From Bryobacterales bacterium (GTDB lineage: Bacteria; Acidobacteriota; Terriglobia; Bryobacterales; UBA6623): a stretch of DNA of 32,140 bases. How positions within the stretch are numbered: the stretch's first letter is position 1; each line of letters opens with the position of its first letter. The stretch is taken from assembly GCA_028819575.1 (NCBI GenBank), contig JAPPLB010000023.1:1-32140 (forward strand), given 5' to 3'. The notes under the pieces were generated by a model that saw only the letters and a program-made list of their open reading frames with translations, ran no database searches and had not been told where the DNA came from. The translations under genes and the position numbers were made by a program. This document shows positions 1 through 7,990 of this stretch, piece by piece.

Positions 1-60
1 GCAACGAAGTCCTGGCGGTCGTATCGTGTGCTTCGACCGTCGGGTGGTGAGAAATACAGG
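1..60 (+). repeat. Truncated copy of fold-back (MITE-like) repeat
   Basis: The first 60 bases are an inverted copy of the left arm of the 212-bp element at 27081-27292. About 52 of 55 positions agree over the arm ending in GGTGGTGAGAAATACAGG (43-60). The rest of this copy lies outside the window. No open frame is associated with it. Identity to the second copy is seen directly; the mobile nature is inferred. Confidence 0.85.
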
Positions 61-207
61 TTAGGTTCCAAGTGGATCGGAGGTCCGCGTGACCGGTTGG
101 GCTTCCCGGGCAAAGACGTTGCTGGACATCTGGATGCGATAGCCTGTTCACACGCGCTGCGGGCGGTCGTTACGTCATGATCTGCAGCCCGACCACAGGA
201 GGGAGGC

Positions 208-1206
208 GTGCCGTTGCATACCGAAGCGAAAGATCTCCATCGACGCTCGATGATCATCGACGGGCTCAATGTGAGCCGGTGGGGTGACGCGGAAGTCTAC
301 CGCCATCTGCACGAAGGAGGATTCACGGCCATTAACGCCACCGTCGCCGTTTGGGAAGGAACGAAGCAGACGCTCCAGAACATCGGGCGGTTCTACCGCG
401 ACTTCGAGACCTACTCGGAGTGGGTCCGCCCGGTCGCATCTCTCGCGGACCTGCATGCCGCAAAACGAGAGAATCGAGTCGGTATCGTATTCGGTTTTCA
501 GAACTCCTCTCCCATCGAGGACGACCTGCGCCTGGTGGAGATCTTCCACCGGCTCGGTGTTCGGGTGATTCAACTGGCCTACAACGACCTCAACTACGCA
601 GGGGCCGGTTGCTACGAACGCCAGGACGTGGGCTTGAGCAAGTTCGGCGTGGATCTTGTGAAAGAAATGAATCGTCTGGGAATGGTGATCGATCTTTCGC
701 ATGTCGGCCACCGGTCTACCATGGACGCCATCGAGCTTTCCGAGCAGCCGGTGTGGTTCAGCCACGCGAACCCGAAGGCATTGTGCGAGCATCCGCGCAA
801 CAAGACCGACGACGAGGTCAAAGCCCTGGTGACGAGAGGCGGTGTGGTCGGAGTGAATATCTTCCCGGCGTTTCTCAAGCGCGGCTACGACTCGACGCTC
901 GCCGACGTGCTCGACACGATCGAATACTGGGTCGAGCTGGCCGGGATTGGGCATGTATCCATCGGCCTCGACTTCACGGAAAATCAGTCGGAAGAATGGT
1001 TCCAATGGCTCATGGCCGGCAAGCGACTCGATTCGCCTGTCTTTCCGCTACAGCTTCCTCTGCGTTTGCCGCAAGGCATCGCGCGCGCCGACGAGCTGCC
1101 CAACCTCACCGCCGGCCTGTTGGAACGCGGCTACTCCCACCTGGACGTGCAGAAGATCCTCGGGCTCAATGTACTGCGGCTGTTCGAGCAGGTGTGGACG
1201 GAGTGA
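208..1206 (+). CDS. Peptidase M19 (renal dipeptidase-like) family protein
   Basis: A 332-residue protein of the M19 TIM-barrel amidohydrolase family, which normally hydrolyses dipeptides with two zinc ions. Two metal-site histidines are visible, H165 in DLSH and H186 in FSHAN, as is the later aspartate D255 in GLDF. The N-terminal HxD motif of classic members is replaced by DGLNV (residues 18-22), and the bridging glutamate region reads GFQNSSPIEDD (96-106) with Gln at position 98. The second zinc site is therefore probably lost, as in a divergent subfamily, and the substrate cannot be named. The GTG start at 208 is preceded by AGGAGG (197-202) at 5 nt. There is no signal peptide, so it should be cytosolic. 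No gene overlaps it and it may be transcribed alone. Confidence 0.88.
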   Translation: MPLHTEAKDLHRRSMIIDGLNVSRWGDAEVYRHLHEGGFTAINATVAVWEGTKQTLQNIGRFYRDFETYSEWVRPVASLADLHAAKRENRVGIVFGFQNSSPIEDDLRLVEIFHRLGVRVIQLAYNDLNYAGAGCYERQDVGLSKFGVDLVKEMNRLGMVIDLSHVGHRSTMDAIELSEQPVWFSHANPKALCEHPRNKTDDEVKALVTRGGVVGVNIFPAFLKRGYDSTLADVLDTIEYWVELAGIGHVSIGLDFTENQSEEWFQWLMAGKRLDSPVFPLQLPLRLPQGIARADELPNLTAGLLERGYSHLDVQKILGLNVLRLFEQVWTE

Positions 1207-1421
1207 CCGGCCGGTAGAAGAGCCGGAGTTGCATGCCGGTCCTCTACCCGGCGATGAAGATCATCTCCCGGCAGCCAGTGCTCGAAGATCCCTTTACTGA
1301 AGGTCCGGCGGACGCGTGCGCACCGTGCCGGCGGGTTGCCCGCACGCGCTTCCTGCAACCGTCATGAGCACGTATTCGATGAAACGGTCCATCAGGAAAC
1401 GCCGTCGTACCGGTAGAGGCA

Positions 1422-1430
1422 TGATATTCT
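1422..1430 (+). promoter_or_regulatory. Extended -10 promoter of the AIM24-like gene
   Basis: TGATATTCT matches an extended -10 element (TGn plus TATTCT at 1425-1430). It ends only 8 nt before the ATG at 1439, so the transcript would be leaderless or nearly so, and no Shine-Dalgarno sequence is present. No clear -35 box is seen. A closely similar element precedes ispH. Confidence 0.45.
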
Positions 1431-1438
1431 AGCTCTCC

Positions 1439-2323
1439 ATGCCATTCTGTACGCGTTGTGGAACCCAATTGGGAGACGATGCCTCGTTTTGCCCAGGATG
1501 CGGCGCCAAGCTGGGAGGCGGAGCACCCGCGCCCGTCGTGTCGGCTGCCGTTGCGGAGCCGATGAGTCCCGTTCAATACCAGGTCGAAGGAGACAACCTG
1601 GAGGTCGTGCGCGTCACCCTCATGCCGGGTCAAGAGGTCTACGCGGAAGCCGGCAAGATGGTCTACAAGACGGCCAATGTGGATTGGCAAACCAAGATGA
1701 CAGGCAGCGGCATCGGAGGGAAACTCTTCGGAGCGCTGAAGCGAAAGCTGACCGGCGAGTCGCTCTTCATGACTCACTTCAAGACTTCGCACGGCAAGGG
1801 TGAGGTCGGCTTCGCAGGCGATTTCCCCGGGCGCATCCAAGCCTTCGAGCTGGCGGCCGGACAGGCTGTGCTCGTTCAACGCGATGGATTTATTGTTGCC
1901 GAGCGCACTGTCAAGCTGGATATCGCTTTCACGAAGAGGATCGGCGCCGGATTTTTTGGCGGAGAGGGATTCATTCTGCAAAAGCTCACCGGACCGGGCG
2001 TGGCCTTCATCCACGGCGGCGGCGACTTTGTAGAGTTCAGCCTCGATCCGGGCGAGATTCTGCAGGTCGATACCGGCTGTATCGTCGCTTTCGACGAGTC
2101 GATTTCCTACGACGTTCAGATGGCGGGCGGCATTGCCACGAGCATCTTCGGTGGAGAAGGTTTGTTCCTGGCGACCCTGACAGGACCGGGTAAAGCCTGG
2201 ATCCAGACGATGACGTTATCGAAGCTGCGGCGGGAGTTGGGCGGAGGCATAGGATCCCGGTCCGGCGGAGGTGAAGCCCAGGGATTCGGTGCTCTCACCA
2301 ATATGTTCGGCAGTAACGATTAG
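1439..2323 (+). CDS. Zinc-ribbon plus AIM24/TIGR00266-type protein
   Basis: A 294-residue protein. Residues 1-24 form a zinc ribbon with CxxC pairs C4/C7 and C18/C21. After a short Ala/Pro linker, residues from about 46 to 260 resemble the AIM24 (TIGR00266) beta-sandwich family. This is shown by the opening [20 protein letters not shown], repeated GGEGxxLxxLTGPGxAxI units at about 178 and 240, and a glycine-rich tail. The bacterial family has no established biochemical role; mitochondrial AIM24 affects inner-membrane organisation. There is no signal peptide or membrane segment. The ATG at 1439 has no Shine-Dalgarno and sits just after a -10 box. It lies between the M19 gene and ispH with gaps of 232 and 107 nt, so it is probably its own transcription unit. 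Confidence 0.85.
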   Translation: MPFCTRCGTQLGDDASFCPGCGAKLGGGAPAPVVSAAVAEPMSPVQYQVEGDNLEVVRVTLMPGQEVYAEAGKMVYKTANVDWQTKMTGSGIGGKLFGALKRKLTGESLFMTHFKTSHGKGEVGFAGDFPGRIQAFELAAGQAVLVQRDGFIVAERTVKLDIAFTKRIGAGFFGGEGFILQKLTGPGVAFIHGGGDFVEFSLDPGEILQVDTGCIVAFDESISYDVQMAGGIATSIFGGEGLFLATLTGPGKAWIQTMTLSKLRRELGGGIGSRSGGGEAQGFGALTNMFGSND

Positions 2324-2363
2324 CCGCTTGACCAGAAATCCTGAGGAGCAGAAAAGAGGTCAT

Positions 2364-2372
2364 TGATATACT
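2364..2372 (+). promoter_or_regulatory. Extended -10 promoter of ispH
   Basis: TGATATACT gives an extended -10 (TATACT at 2367-2372 preceded by TG). The start of transcription would be near 2379, leaving a leader of about 50 nt before the ATG at 2431. No convincing -35 box is seen 16-18 nt upstream. Confidence 0.45.
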
Positions 2373-2430
2373 GCATGTCTCGGGAGATTCAGCACCCGGC
2401 CCGGGACCAGGCCTCAGGCATATCTCTTCC

Positions 2431-3411
2431 ATGAGTGAGACTCCATCAGTAGAAAAAGTCGTCTATCTGCTTACTCCGCGGGGCTTCTGCGCGGGCGTCG
2501 TGCGGGCAATCGACATTGTCGAACTGGCCCTCGAGGTTTATGGACCTCCGATTTACGTGCGGCGCGAGATCGTTCACAACAGGCACGTCGTTGAGGACTT
2601 GTCCGGACGCGGGGCGGTTTTCGTCGAAGAACTCGACGAGGTGCCGGTCAACTCCCGTGTGGTCTATAGCGCCCACGGAGTGGCGCCGACGGTCAGGGAG
2701 GATGCCAAGCGGCGGAACTTGCAAGTCGTCGACGCCACCTGTCCATTGGTAACCAAGGTTCACCGAGAGGCGATCCAGTTCGCTTCCACCAACGGAACCA
2801 TCTTGTTGATCGGGCATCGCGGCAGCGATGAAGTCATCGGCACGATGGGCCAAGCGCCCCGTCATACGATCGTGATTTCGTCTCTCGAGGAGGCCGAGTC
2901 CGTTTCGGTTCCCGATCCGGACAATGTTTTCTACCTGACGCAGACAACGCTCAGCCTGGACGAAACGGAGCAGGTAGTTTCGGTCCTCAAGAGGCGCTTT
3001 CCCAAGATTCAGGGTCCGCCCGCGCAGGACATCTGTTACGCCACCGAGAACCGGCAACAAGCGGTCAAGCATGTCGCGCCGTGGTGTGACCTCATGCTGG
3101 TCGTTGGGTCGCAGAACAGCTCGAATTCGCAAAGGCTTGTCGAAGTCGGCAAAAATGCAGGTATGCCGGGCTACCTTGTCGACAATGAGCGAGATATCCA
3201 GGACGAATGGCTCACTGGCGCACGGAGTGTAGCAGTGACGGCCGGGGCGTCGGCCCCTGAGATGCTCGTACAGCAGGTTGTGGCCTATCTTTGGCGGCGC
3301 GGCTTCACCCGCGTCGAAGAAGTCGAGGCGGTGGAGGAAGACGTAGTCTTCCCGCTGCCCGCCGAGTTGGCCGCCCACGAATCCCTCCTTACGACCATCG
3401 CGAACGCCTGA
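2431..3411 (+). CDS. ispH: 4-hydroxy-3-methylbut-2-enyl diphosphate reductase
   Basis: IspH catalyses the last step of the MEP pathway, reductive dehydration of HMBPP to IPP and DMAPP, with a [4Fe-4S] cluster in the cytosol. The 326-residue length is typical. The three cluster cysteines are visible: C20 in RGFCAGV, C104 in DATCPLV and C202 in DICYATENRQ. Also present are the substrate-binding histidines H49, H82 (AHGV) and H129 (IGHRG), the catalytic glutamate E134 in GSDEVIGT, TQTTLS, GSQNSSNS and the TAGASAPE tail. The ATG at 2431 opens the conserved N-terminus; its Shine-Dalgarno is weak. Its product feeds the squalene genes hpnCDE 3 kb downstream, although a 550-bp gap separates them. Confidence 0.97.
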   Translation: MSETPSVEKVVYLLTPRGFCAGVVRAIDIVELALEVYGPPIYVRREIVHNRHVVEDLSGRGAVFVEELDEVPVNSRVVYSAHGVAPTVREDAKRRNLQVVDATCPLVTKVHREAIQFASTNGTILLIGHRGSDEVIGTMGQAPRHTIVISSLEEAESVSVPDPDNVFYLTQTTLSLDETEQVVSVLKRRFPKIQGPPAQDICYATENRQQAVKHVAPWCDLMLVVGSQNSSNSQRLVEVGKNAGMPGYLVDNERDIQDEWLTGARSVAVTAGASAPEMLVQQVVAYLWRRGFTRVEEVEAVEEDVVFPLPAELAAHESLLTTIANA

Positions 3412-3532
3412 GTTGTCCTCCTGGATTGCCTGCCGCGGAGCACACGTTCTTGCGGGCCGGTGGGGTGTCTTGGGCTCAAAACGCAATAGGATCTGTCGTA
3501 GAACCCTCGATCCGGATAAAGTATCCTGAAAG

Positions 3533-3695
3533 CTGTCAGTGTCGTTTTCCTTGGCGGGCTTGCCGAGTTAGCAGCCGAGTAGCTTCTCGAGGGAGGGTCG
3601 TTCGGCGCAGAAGCCCTCAGATAAGGCTGCGGCGTAAGAGACAGGCGCCTAACCGAGGATATGGAGCCCTCGGAGGCGACCGTGAAAGCTGACAG
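3533..3695 (+). ncRNA. Candidate structured RNA in the leader of the MDR/hpn operon
   Basis: The gap between ispH and the first dehydrogenase (3412-3968) contains a 163-nt segment whose ends pair: CTGTCAG (3533-3539) with CTGACAG (3689-3695), continued by GTCG (3541-3544) with CGAC (3677-3680). Inside are GCAGCC/GGCTGC (3571-3576/3625-3630), GCTTCT/AGAAGC (3582-3587/3609-3614), GGCG/CGCC (3631-3634/3646-3649) and CCGAGG/CCTCGG (3653-3658/3668-3673). This is a closed multi-branch fold. It does not match the conserved cores of the cobalamin, TPP, c-di-GMP, 6S, tmRNA or RNase P RNAs that I know. A possible -10 TATCCT (3522-3527) lies just upstream. The strand is not settled. A random GC-rich region could give some of these helices. 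Confidence 0.35.
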
Positions 3696-3743
3696 ACGGG
3701 ATCTGACGGCTCATTCCGCAGTATTCACGGGGTTAGCGACACG

Positions 3744-3833
3744 GTGGTTACGAAGTTCGGAATCGGCATTCTTGGCGCAGGGCAAGGGGCAGCGCCTTTT
3801 CCGGTCGGTTGTCTGAGGGACAGGCGGGCCTGA
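3744..3833 (+). pseudogene. Possible remnant of a Gfo/Idh/MocA oxidoreductase N-terminus
   Basis: From a GTG at 3744 the frame reads a short peptide containing KFGIGILGAGQGAA, the beta-strand plus GxGxxG start of NAD-binding Gfo/Idh/MocA dehydrogenases. It stops at a TGA (3831-3833) after 29 residues. The same frame, after the stop, leads into the GTG at 3909 ahead of the first MDR gene. It could be the leftover start of a deleted dehydrogenase gene, or a chance reading. No further part of such a protein is found in this gap. Confidence 0.3.
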
Positions 3834-3968
3834 GCCAGCGACGATGGACACACCCGATTCCCTTGCGTCGAGACAAGGCAGCAACTGACGCCGCAGTGGG
3901 AGATTTCCGTGGGTGCCAGCGGCTTGGAAACACCGTCAACCAATAGCCGCAACATATCCGCAACAGCG

Positions 3969-5024
3969 ATGATGCGGGCAGCAGTATACACGGGACAACA
4001 ACGAGTCACCCTTGAGGAGATTCCCATTCCAGAGATCGGTCCCGGCGAAATCCTCGTACGCGTTGAAACCTGCGGCATCTGCCATACGGACCTCAAGAAA
4101 ATCGAGCATGATCTCTTGCCGCCGCCTCGAGTCTACGGACATGAGACGGCCGGCACTGTCGTTCGGATCGGTGATGAAGTCACCCGGTTTGCCGAAGGTA
4201 ATCGCGTCTGCCTGTTCCACCACATTCCATGTCTCGATTGCTTCTATTGCGAACACCAGGACTACGCCCAATGCCCCAAGTACAAGAAAGTGGGTGTCAC
4301 TGCCGGTTTCGAACCGGCCGGTGGCGGGTTTGCGCAATACGTGCGCGTCATGGATTGGATCGTTCAGCGCGGCGTGGTTCGGATCCCCGATCCGGTGTCG
4401 TTCGAGCGCGCCAGTTTCGTCGAGCCGGTCAACACTTGTTTGAAAGCGCTTGACAAACTGAGCGTCCAGGGCGATGAAACGATCCTGATCCTGGGTCAGG
4501 GACCCATCGGCCTGCTGTTTACGGCGCTTGCCCGCAGGCTCGGGGTCAGATCGGTTTGTGCGACCGACTTCCTCGAGTCGCGCATGGAAATGGCGGAAAG
4601 GCTGGGAGCCGATCACGTTTGGAATGGAGCGCAATCCGACTGGATGGACCAAATGCGGCGCCTGACAGCCGGCCGCGGGGCTGATATAGTGATCGTAGCC
4701 GCCTCCGCGCCGGGAATCGTTACCGAAGCGATCACGGCATCGCGCCCTGGCGCTCGGATCATGCTGTTTGCCCAGACGGCGCCGGACGAGGTGTTCGAGT
4801 TGAGAGGTGCGGATCTGTGCGCTGCGGACCGAACTCTGTTGGGATCTTACAGCGCATCTCTCGACCTACAGGAGAAATCGGCCGAAATCGTCTGGTCTGA
4901 GGATTTCCCCGTCGAGGAACTCATCTCGCATCGCCTCCCCCTCGATGATCTGTATGAAGGAATCAAGCTTGCCCGCAAGCCCACGGCCGGTTCGCTCAAG
5001 CTGATGGTATGCCCGCAGTGGTGA
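3969..5024 (+). CDS. Zinc-dependent MDR alcohol/polyol dehydrogenase (first of a pair)
   Basis: A 351-residue medium-chain dehydrogenase/reductase, expected to oxidise an alcohol or polyol with NAD(P). Catalytic zinc ligands are visible as C35 (CGICHTD), H58-E59 (GHE) and E152. The structural zinc lobe has C88, C91, C94 and C102. The Rossmann motif GQGPIG lies near residues 176-181. Homologues start near MMRAAVYTG, so the ATG at 3969 is used. A GTG at 3909 with GGGAG (3898-3902) at 6 nt would add 20 residues without resemblance to the family and cannot be excluded. The next dehydrogenase starts 20 nt after the stop, or overlaps it if its upstream start is used, so the two are co-transcribed and lead into hpnCDE. 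The substrate is unknown; sorbitol-, threonine- and alcohol-type enzymes all share these motifs. Confidence 0.9.
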   Translation: MMRAAVYTGQQRVTLEEIPIPEIGPGEILVRVETCGICHTDLKKIEHDLLPPPRVYGHETAGTVVRIGDEVTRFAEGNRVCLFHHIPCLDCFYCEHQDYAQCPKYKKVGVTAGFEPAGGGFAQYVRVMDWIVQRGVVRIPDPVSFERASFVEPVNTCLKALDKLSVQGDETILILGQGPIGLLFTALARRLGVRSVCATDFLESRMEMAERLGADHVWNGAQSDWMDQMRRLTAGRGADIVIVAASAPGIVTEAITASRPGARIMLFAQTAPDEVFELRGADLCAADRTLLGSYSASLDLQEKSAEIVWSEDFPVEELISHRLPLDDLYEGIKLARKPTAGSLKLMVCPQW

Positions 5025-5044
5025 ATCGAACCGTGAAGGATACG

Positions 5045-6112
5045 ATGCTGGCCGCGATGCTCTACGGCAAGGAGCGTCTCCGCCTCGAGCCGGTGGCCGT
5101 GCCACAGGTGGGCCCGGACGAAATCCTTGTCAAAGTGCAAGTGGCCCTGACCTGCGGAACGGACCTCAAGGTCTTCCGCCGCGGCTACCACGCTCGCATG
5201 ATCCGCCCGCCCGCCGTGTTGGGCCACGAGTTGGCAGGAGATATCGTCAGCGTCGGGTCGGAGGTGACGACGTTCCAGCCGGGACAGCGGGTCGTCGCCG
5301 CCAATTCCGCTCCTTGCGGCAACTGCTTCCACTGCCGGCATGACAGAGAGAACCTGTGCGAGGATTTGCTCTTCAACAACGGGGCGTACGCCGAGTACGT
5401 ACGGATTCCGGGCCGTATCGTCGCTCGGAACACTTACGAAATCCCGGACCACATCGGCTACCGCGAAGCCGCGATGGTTGAATCCCTTGCCTGTGTCTTG
5501 AAGGGCTTGGAGGATACCAATCTACGCGCCGGCGATACCATCTCGATCATCGGCTTGGGGCCGATCGGGATGATGTTCATCCGATTGGCGAGCTTAGCCG
5601 GAGCTCGCGTGATCGCCGTCGGCCGTCGGCAAACGCAGTTGGATCGCGCCGCCAGCATGGGTGCTCAAGAGCTGATCCTGACCGGCGGCTCAGAGATGCC
5701 CGTCGAGGAAGTTCGCAGCCTGACGGACGCAAAGCGCGGCTGCGACGTTGTGATCGAGGCGGTCGGTTCACCGCAGACCTGGAAGGGAGCGGTCGACATG
5801 GTTCGGAGCGGTGGCACGGTCAACTTCTTCGGAGGGTGCCCCAGCGGCAGTCACGTGCCCCTCGATACATCCCGCGTGCACTACTCGGAGATCACACTCA
5901 AGTCGAGCTTTCATCACACACCGAAATACATTCGACGGGCGCTTGAGATCGTCGCGGAAGGAGAGATCAGCGCGGAGGACTTTGTGATCAATGAAGCTCC
6001 TCTCACGGACTTGCTTTCGGTGTTCCGTCACATGATGAGTCATAACGGGCACCTTAAGACCGCGATCCTTCCCTGGCCCAGTCGAACGCAGAGAATGTCC
6101 AGGAACCTGTAG
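5045..6112 (+). CDS. Zinc-dependent MDR alcohol/polyol dehydrogenase (second of a pair)
   Basis: A 355-residue MDR enzyme, related to but clearly diverged from its upstream neighbour. Catalytic zinc ligands are C37 (CGTDLK), H61-E62 (GHE) and E146. The structural zinc site is C91, C94, C97 and C105 (CGNCFHCRHDRENLC). The nucleotide-binding motif is GLGPIG (170-175). The ATG at 5045 has AAGGA at 5036-5040 and begins at the usual family position; an ATG at 5009 would overlap the previous gene by 16 nt. hpnC follows within 50 nt. Two tandem MDR genes may form a hetero-oligomer or do successive oxidations; neither is shown by the sequence. A link to isoprenoid lipid modification is only a context inference. 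Confidence 0.9.
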   Translation: MLAAMLYGKERLRLEPVAVPQVGPDEILVKVQVALTCGTDLKVFRRGYHARMIRPPAVLGHELAGDIVSVGSEVTTFQPGQRVVAANSAPCGNCFHCRHDRENLCEDLLFNNGAYAEYVRIPGRIVARNTYEIPDHIGYREAAMVESLACVLKGLEDTNLRAGDTISIIGLGPIGMMFIRLASLAGARVIAVGRRQTQLDRAASMGAQELILTGGSEMPVEEVRSLTDAKRGCDVVIEAVGSPQTWKGAVDMVRSGGTVNFFGGCPSGSHVPLDTSRVHYSEITLKSSFHHTPKYIRRALEIVAEGEISAEDFVINEAPLTDLLSVFRHMMSHNGHLKTAILPWPSRTQRMSRNL

Positions 6113-6159
6113 CAAGACGAGCCCGGCCGGCTCCGATCCGTAGGCGATTGAGGAATGTC

Positions 6160-7122
6160 GTGAATCGCTTCCTTCAACCCGTCGCATTCGTCAAGAAGTT
6201 CGGGACTGACAGTCCAGTGTGGCCGCTCGATACATCGCTCAGCTACACACGTTGGCTCGCAACGCATCACTACGAGAATTTCCACGTAGCAAGCTTCCTG
6301 CTGCCCAAGAAGCTTCAACAACACTTCTTCAATGTCTATGCATTTTGCCGTTGGGCAGACGACCTCGGGGACGAGCTCGGCGACACGGCGCAGAGCCTCG
6401 AACTACTGGATTGGTGGCGGCGAGGAGTCGAAAAAATGTATGCCGGCGAGCCCTGCCACCCGGTCTTCATCGCGTTGGCGGAAAGCGTTTCGGAATACCG
6501 CCTTCCGAAGCAGCTCTTTCTCGATCTGATCCACGCTTTCGAGCAGGACCAGCGCGTACATCGCTACGAGACGTTCGACGAGTTGCTTGGCTATTGCCGC
6601 TACTCGGCCAACCCTGTGGGGCGACTGGTGCTGCGGCTATGGGGCTACTCCGACACGGAGCGAGACCGCCTCTCCGACGCTACTTGCACGGCGTTGCAAC
6701 TCACCAATTTCTGGCAGGACGTTGCTCGTGATTTCCGCATCGGGCGGGTATACCTGCCACTCGAGGTGATGTGGCAGCACGGTTATTCCGTCGACTTGCT
6801 CACCGAAGATTTGCGCGACGGAAAGGCCCGAACCGCCGGCAGGGCGGTTCTGCGCGATCTGGTCCATAGAACACGGGAGTTGTTCAACGAAGGAGCACAA
6901 TTGTTGGGAAAGGTTGAGCGTCGGCTTTCGGTCGATCTCAACCTCTTCACGGAGGGAGGATTAGCTGTCTTGGCGAAGATTCACGCTCAAGACTACGACA
7001 CGATTCGGCAGCGTCCGAAGCTCGGAAAGCTCGATCGCGCCGGGCTGATGGTGCGATCGACCTTCAGGTGGCTCTTTCGCCGGACGCGACCTTGCCGGCA
7101 GGCGCAGCATGCTTTCCGTTAG
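6160..7122 (+). CDS. hpnC: Squalene synthase HpnC (hydroxysqualene-forming step)
   Basis: A 320-residue trans-isoprenyl diphosphate synthase of the squalene/phytoene synthase family. In bacteria HpnD makes presqualene diphosphate from two farnesyl diphosphates, HpnC converts it to hydroxysqualene, and HpnE reduces that to squalene. The first Asp-rich motif is RWADDLGDE (D67, D68) and the second is NFWQDVARD (183-191) followed by IGRVYLP. An opening of the type YTRWLATHHYENF and a C-terminal FR-rich tail fit HpnC. The GTG at 6160 is preceded by GAGGA (6150-6154) at 5 nt; a TTG at 6148 is less likely. It overlaps hpnD by 14 nt, which suggests translational coupling. Confidence 0.93.
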   Translation: MNRFLQPVAFVKKFGTDSPVWPLDTSLSYTRWLATHHYENFHVASFLLPKKLQQHFFNVYAFCRWADDLGDELGDTAQSLELLDWWRRGVEKMYAGEPCHPVFIALAESVSEYRLPKQLFLDLIHAFEQDQRVHRYETFDELLGYCRYSANPVGRLVLRLWGYSDTERDRLSDATCTALQLTNFWQDVARDFRIGRVYLPLEVMWQHGYSVDLLTEDLRDGKARTAGRAVLRDLVHRTRELFNEGAQLLGKVERRLSVDLNLFTEGGLAVLAKIHAQDYDTIRQRPKLGKLDRAGLMVRSTFRWLFRRTRPCRQAQHAFR

Positions 7123-7990
7123 AGATTCCTTTGTCCATTGCAAGCGCGTGGCCCGCGCCCGCGCCCGCAATTTCTTCTATTCGTTCCTGCTGCTGCCTCC
7201 AGATGAAAAAGAGGCGATGTGCGCGATCTATGCCTTCATGCGCCACGCCGACGACATCAGCGACGAAACCTCACTCAGACCAGAGGATCGTCTCGCAGGA
7301 CTACAACGATGGAAGAGCGCTCTGCAGCAAGCTCTCGAAGGGCAATACGGCGACGACCCGATACTGCCCGCTTTTCATCACACCGTAAAACGCTACGAGA
7401 TCCCGCCGCAGTATTTCTTTGAGCTGATCAAAGGCGTTACTAGTGACCTTGACACCAAGCGCTACCGAACGTTCGATGACCTTTACCGTTATTGCTATCG
7501 GGTAGCATCGGTCGTAGGCATGACGACCATCCATATCTTTGGCTACGAATCCGATGAGGCGCTCGAGCTCGCGGAAAAATGCGGCATCGCGTTCCAACTC
7601 ACGAACATTCTTCGGGACATCCGCGAAGACGCCGAAATCGGCCGCGTCTACCTTCCGGAAGAAGAACTAGCGCAATATGACCTCAAGTCCGACGATCTGT
7701 TGGCGAACCGTCGTGGTGAACGATTTCGTGAGTTCATGGAGTTCCAGTTCAATCGCGCCAATGACTATTACCGTCAAGCCGCACCGATTCTGCGAATGGT
7801 GCGCCCCCCCTGTCGCGCTGCTCTCTGGACGATGGTTTCCATCTACCACCGCCTGTTGCAACGGATTCGGGAGACCGACTTCAACGTCTTCGACCGGCGA
7901 GCGCGCTTGAGCGATGGCGAGAAGTTGTGGATCGCTCTGCGAGCTTGCAAGCTGCGTTACTTCGGAGGAGCGCCGCCATTCCCCGCGTAA
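7109..7990 (+). CDS. hpnD: Presqualene diphosphate synthase HpnD
   Basis: A 293-residue squalene/phytoene synthase-family enzyme, assigned to the first condensation of two farnesyl diphosphates. The Asp-rich motifs are RHADDISDE (D48, D49, D52) and NILRDIRED (166-174) followed by AEIGRVYLP; the SFLLLP segment near residue 25 is typical. HpnD and HpnC share a fold; this copy groups with HpnD by its shorter N-terminus (FFYSFLLLPPDEKEAMCAIYAF-type region) and its place between hpnC and hpnE. Its ATG at 7109 lies inside the end of hpnC, and its end overlaps the start region of hpnE. Confidence 0.93.
   Translation: MLSVRDSFVHCKRVARARARNFFYSFLLLPPDEKEAMCAIYAFMRHADDISDETSLRPEDRLAGLQRWKSALQQALEGQYGDDPILPAFHHTVKRYEIPPQYFFELIKGVTSDLDTKRYRTFDDLYRYCYRVASVVGMTTIHIFGYESDEALELAEKCGIAFQLTNILRDIREDAEIGRVYLPEEELAQYDLKSDDLLANRRGERFREFMEFQFNRANDYYRQAAPILRMVRPPCRAALWTMVSIYHRLLQRIRETDFNVFDRRARLSDGEKLWIALRACKLRYFGGAPPFPA

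Noticed and set aside
2446-3486. Long open frame on - opposite ispH
   Set aside because: Antisense shadow of a well-supported enzyme; no start signal or motif.
3533-3695. Cobalamin riboswitch, 6S RNA, tmRNA or RNase P RNA
   Set aside because: None of their conserved cores as I know them is present; the multi-branch shape also differs from the long single stem of 6S RNA.
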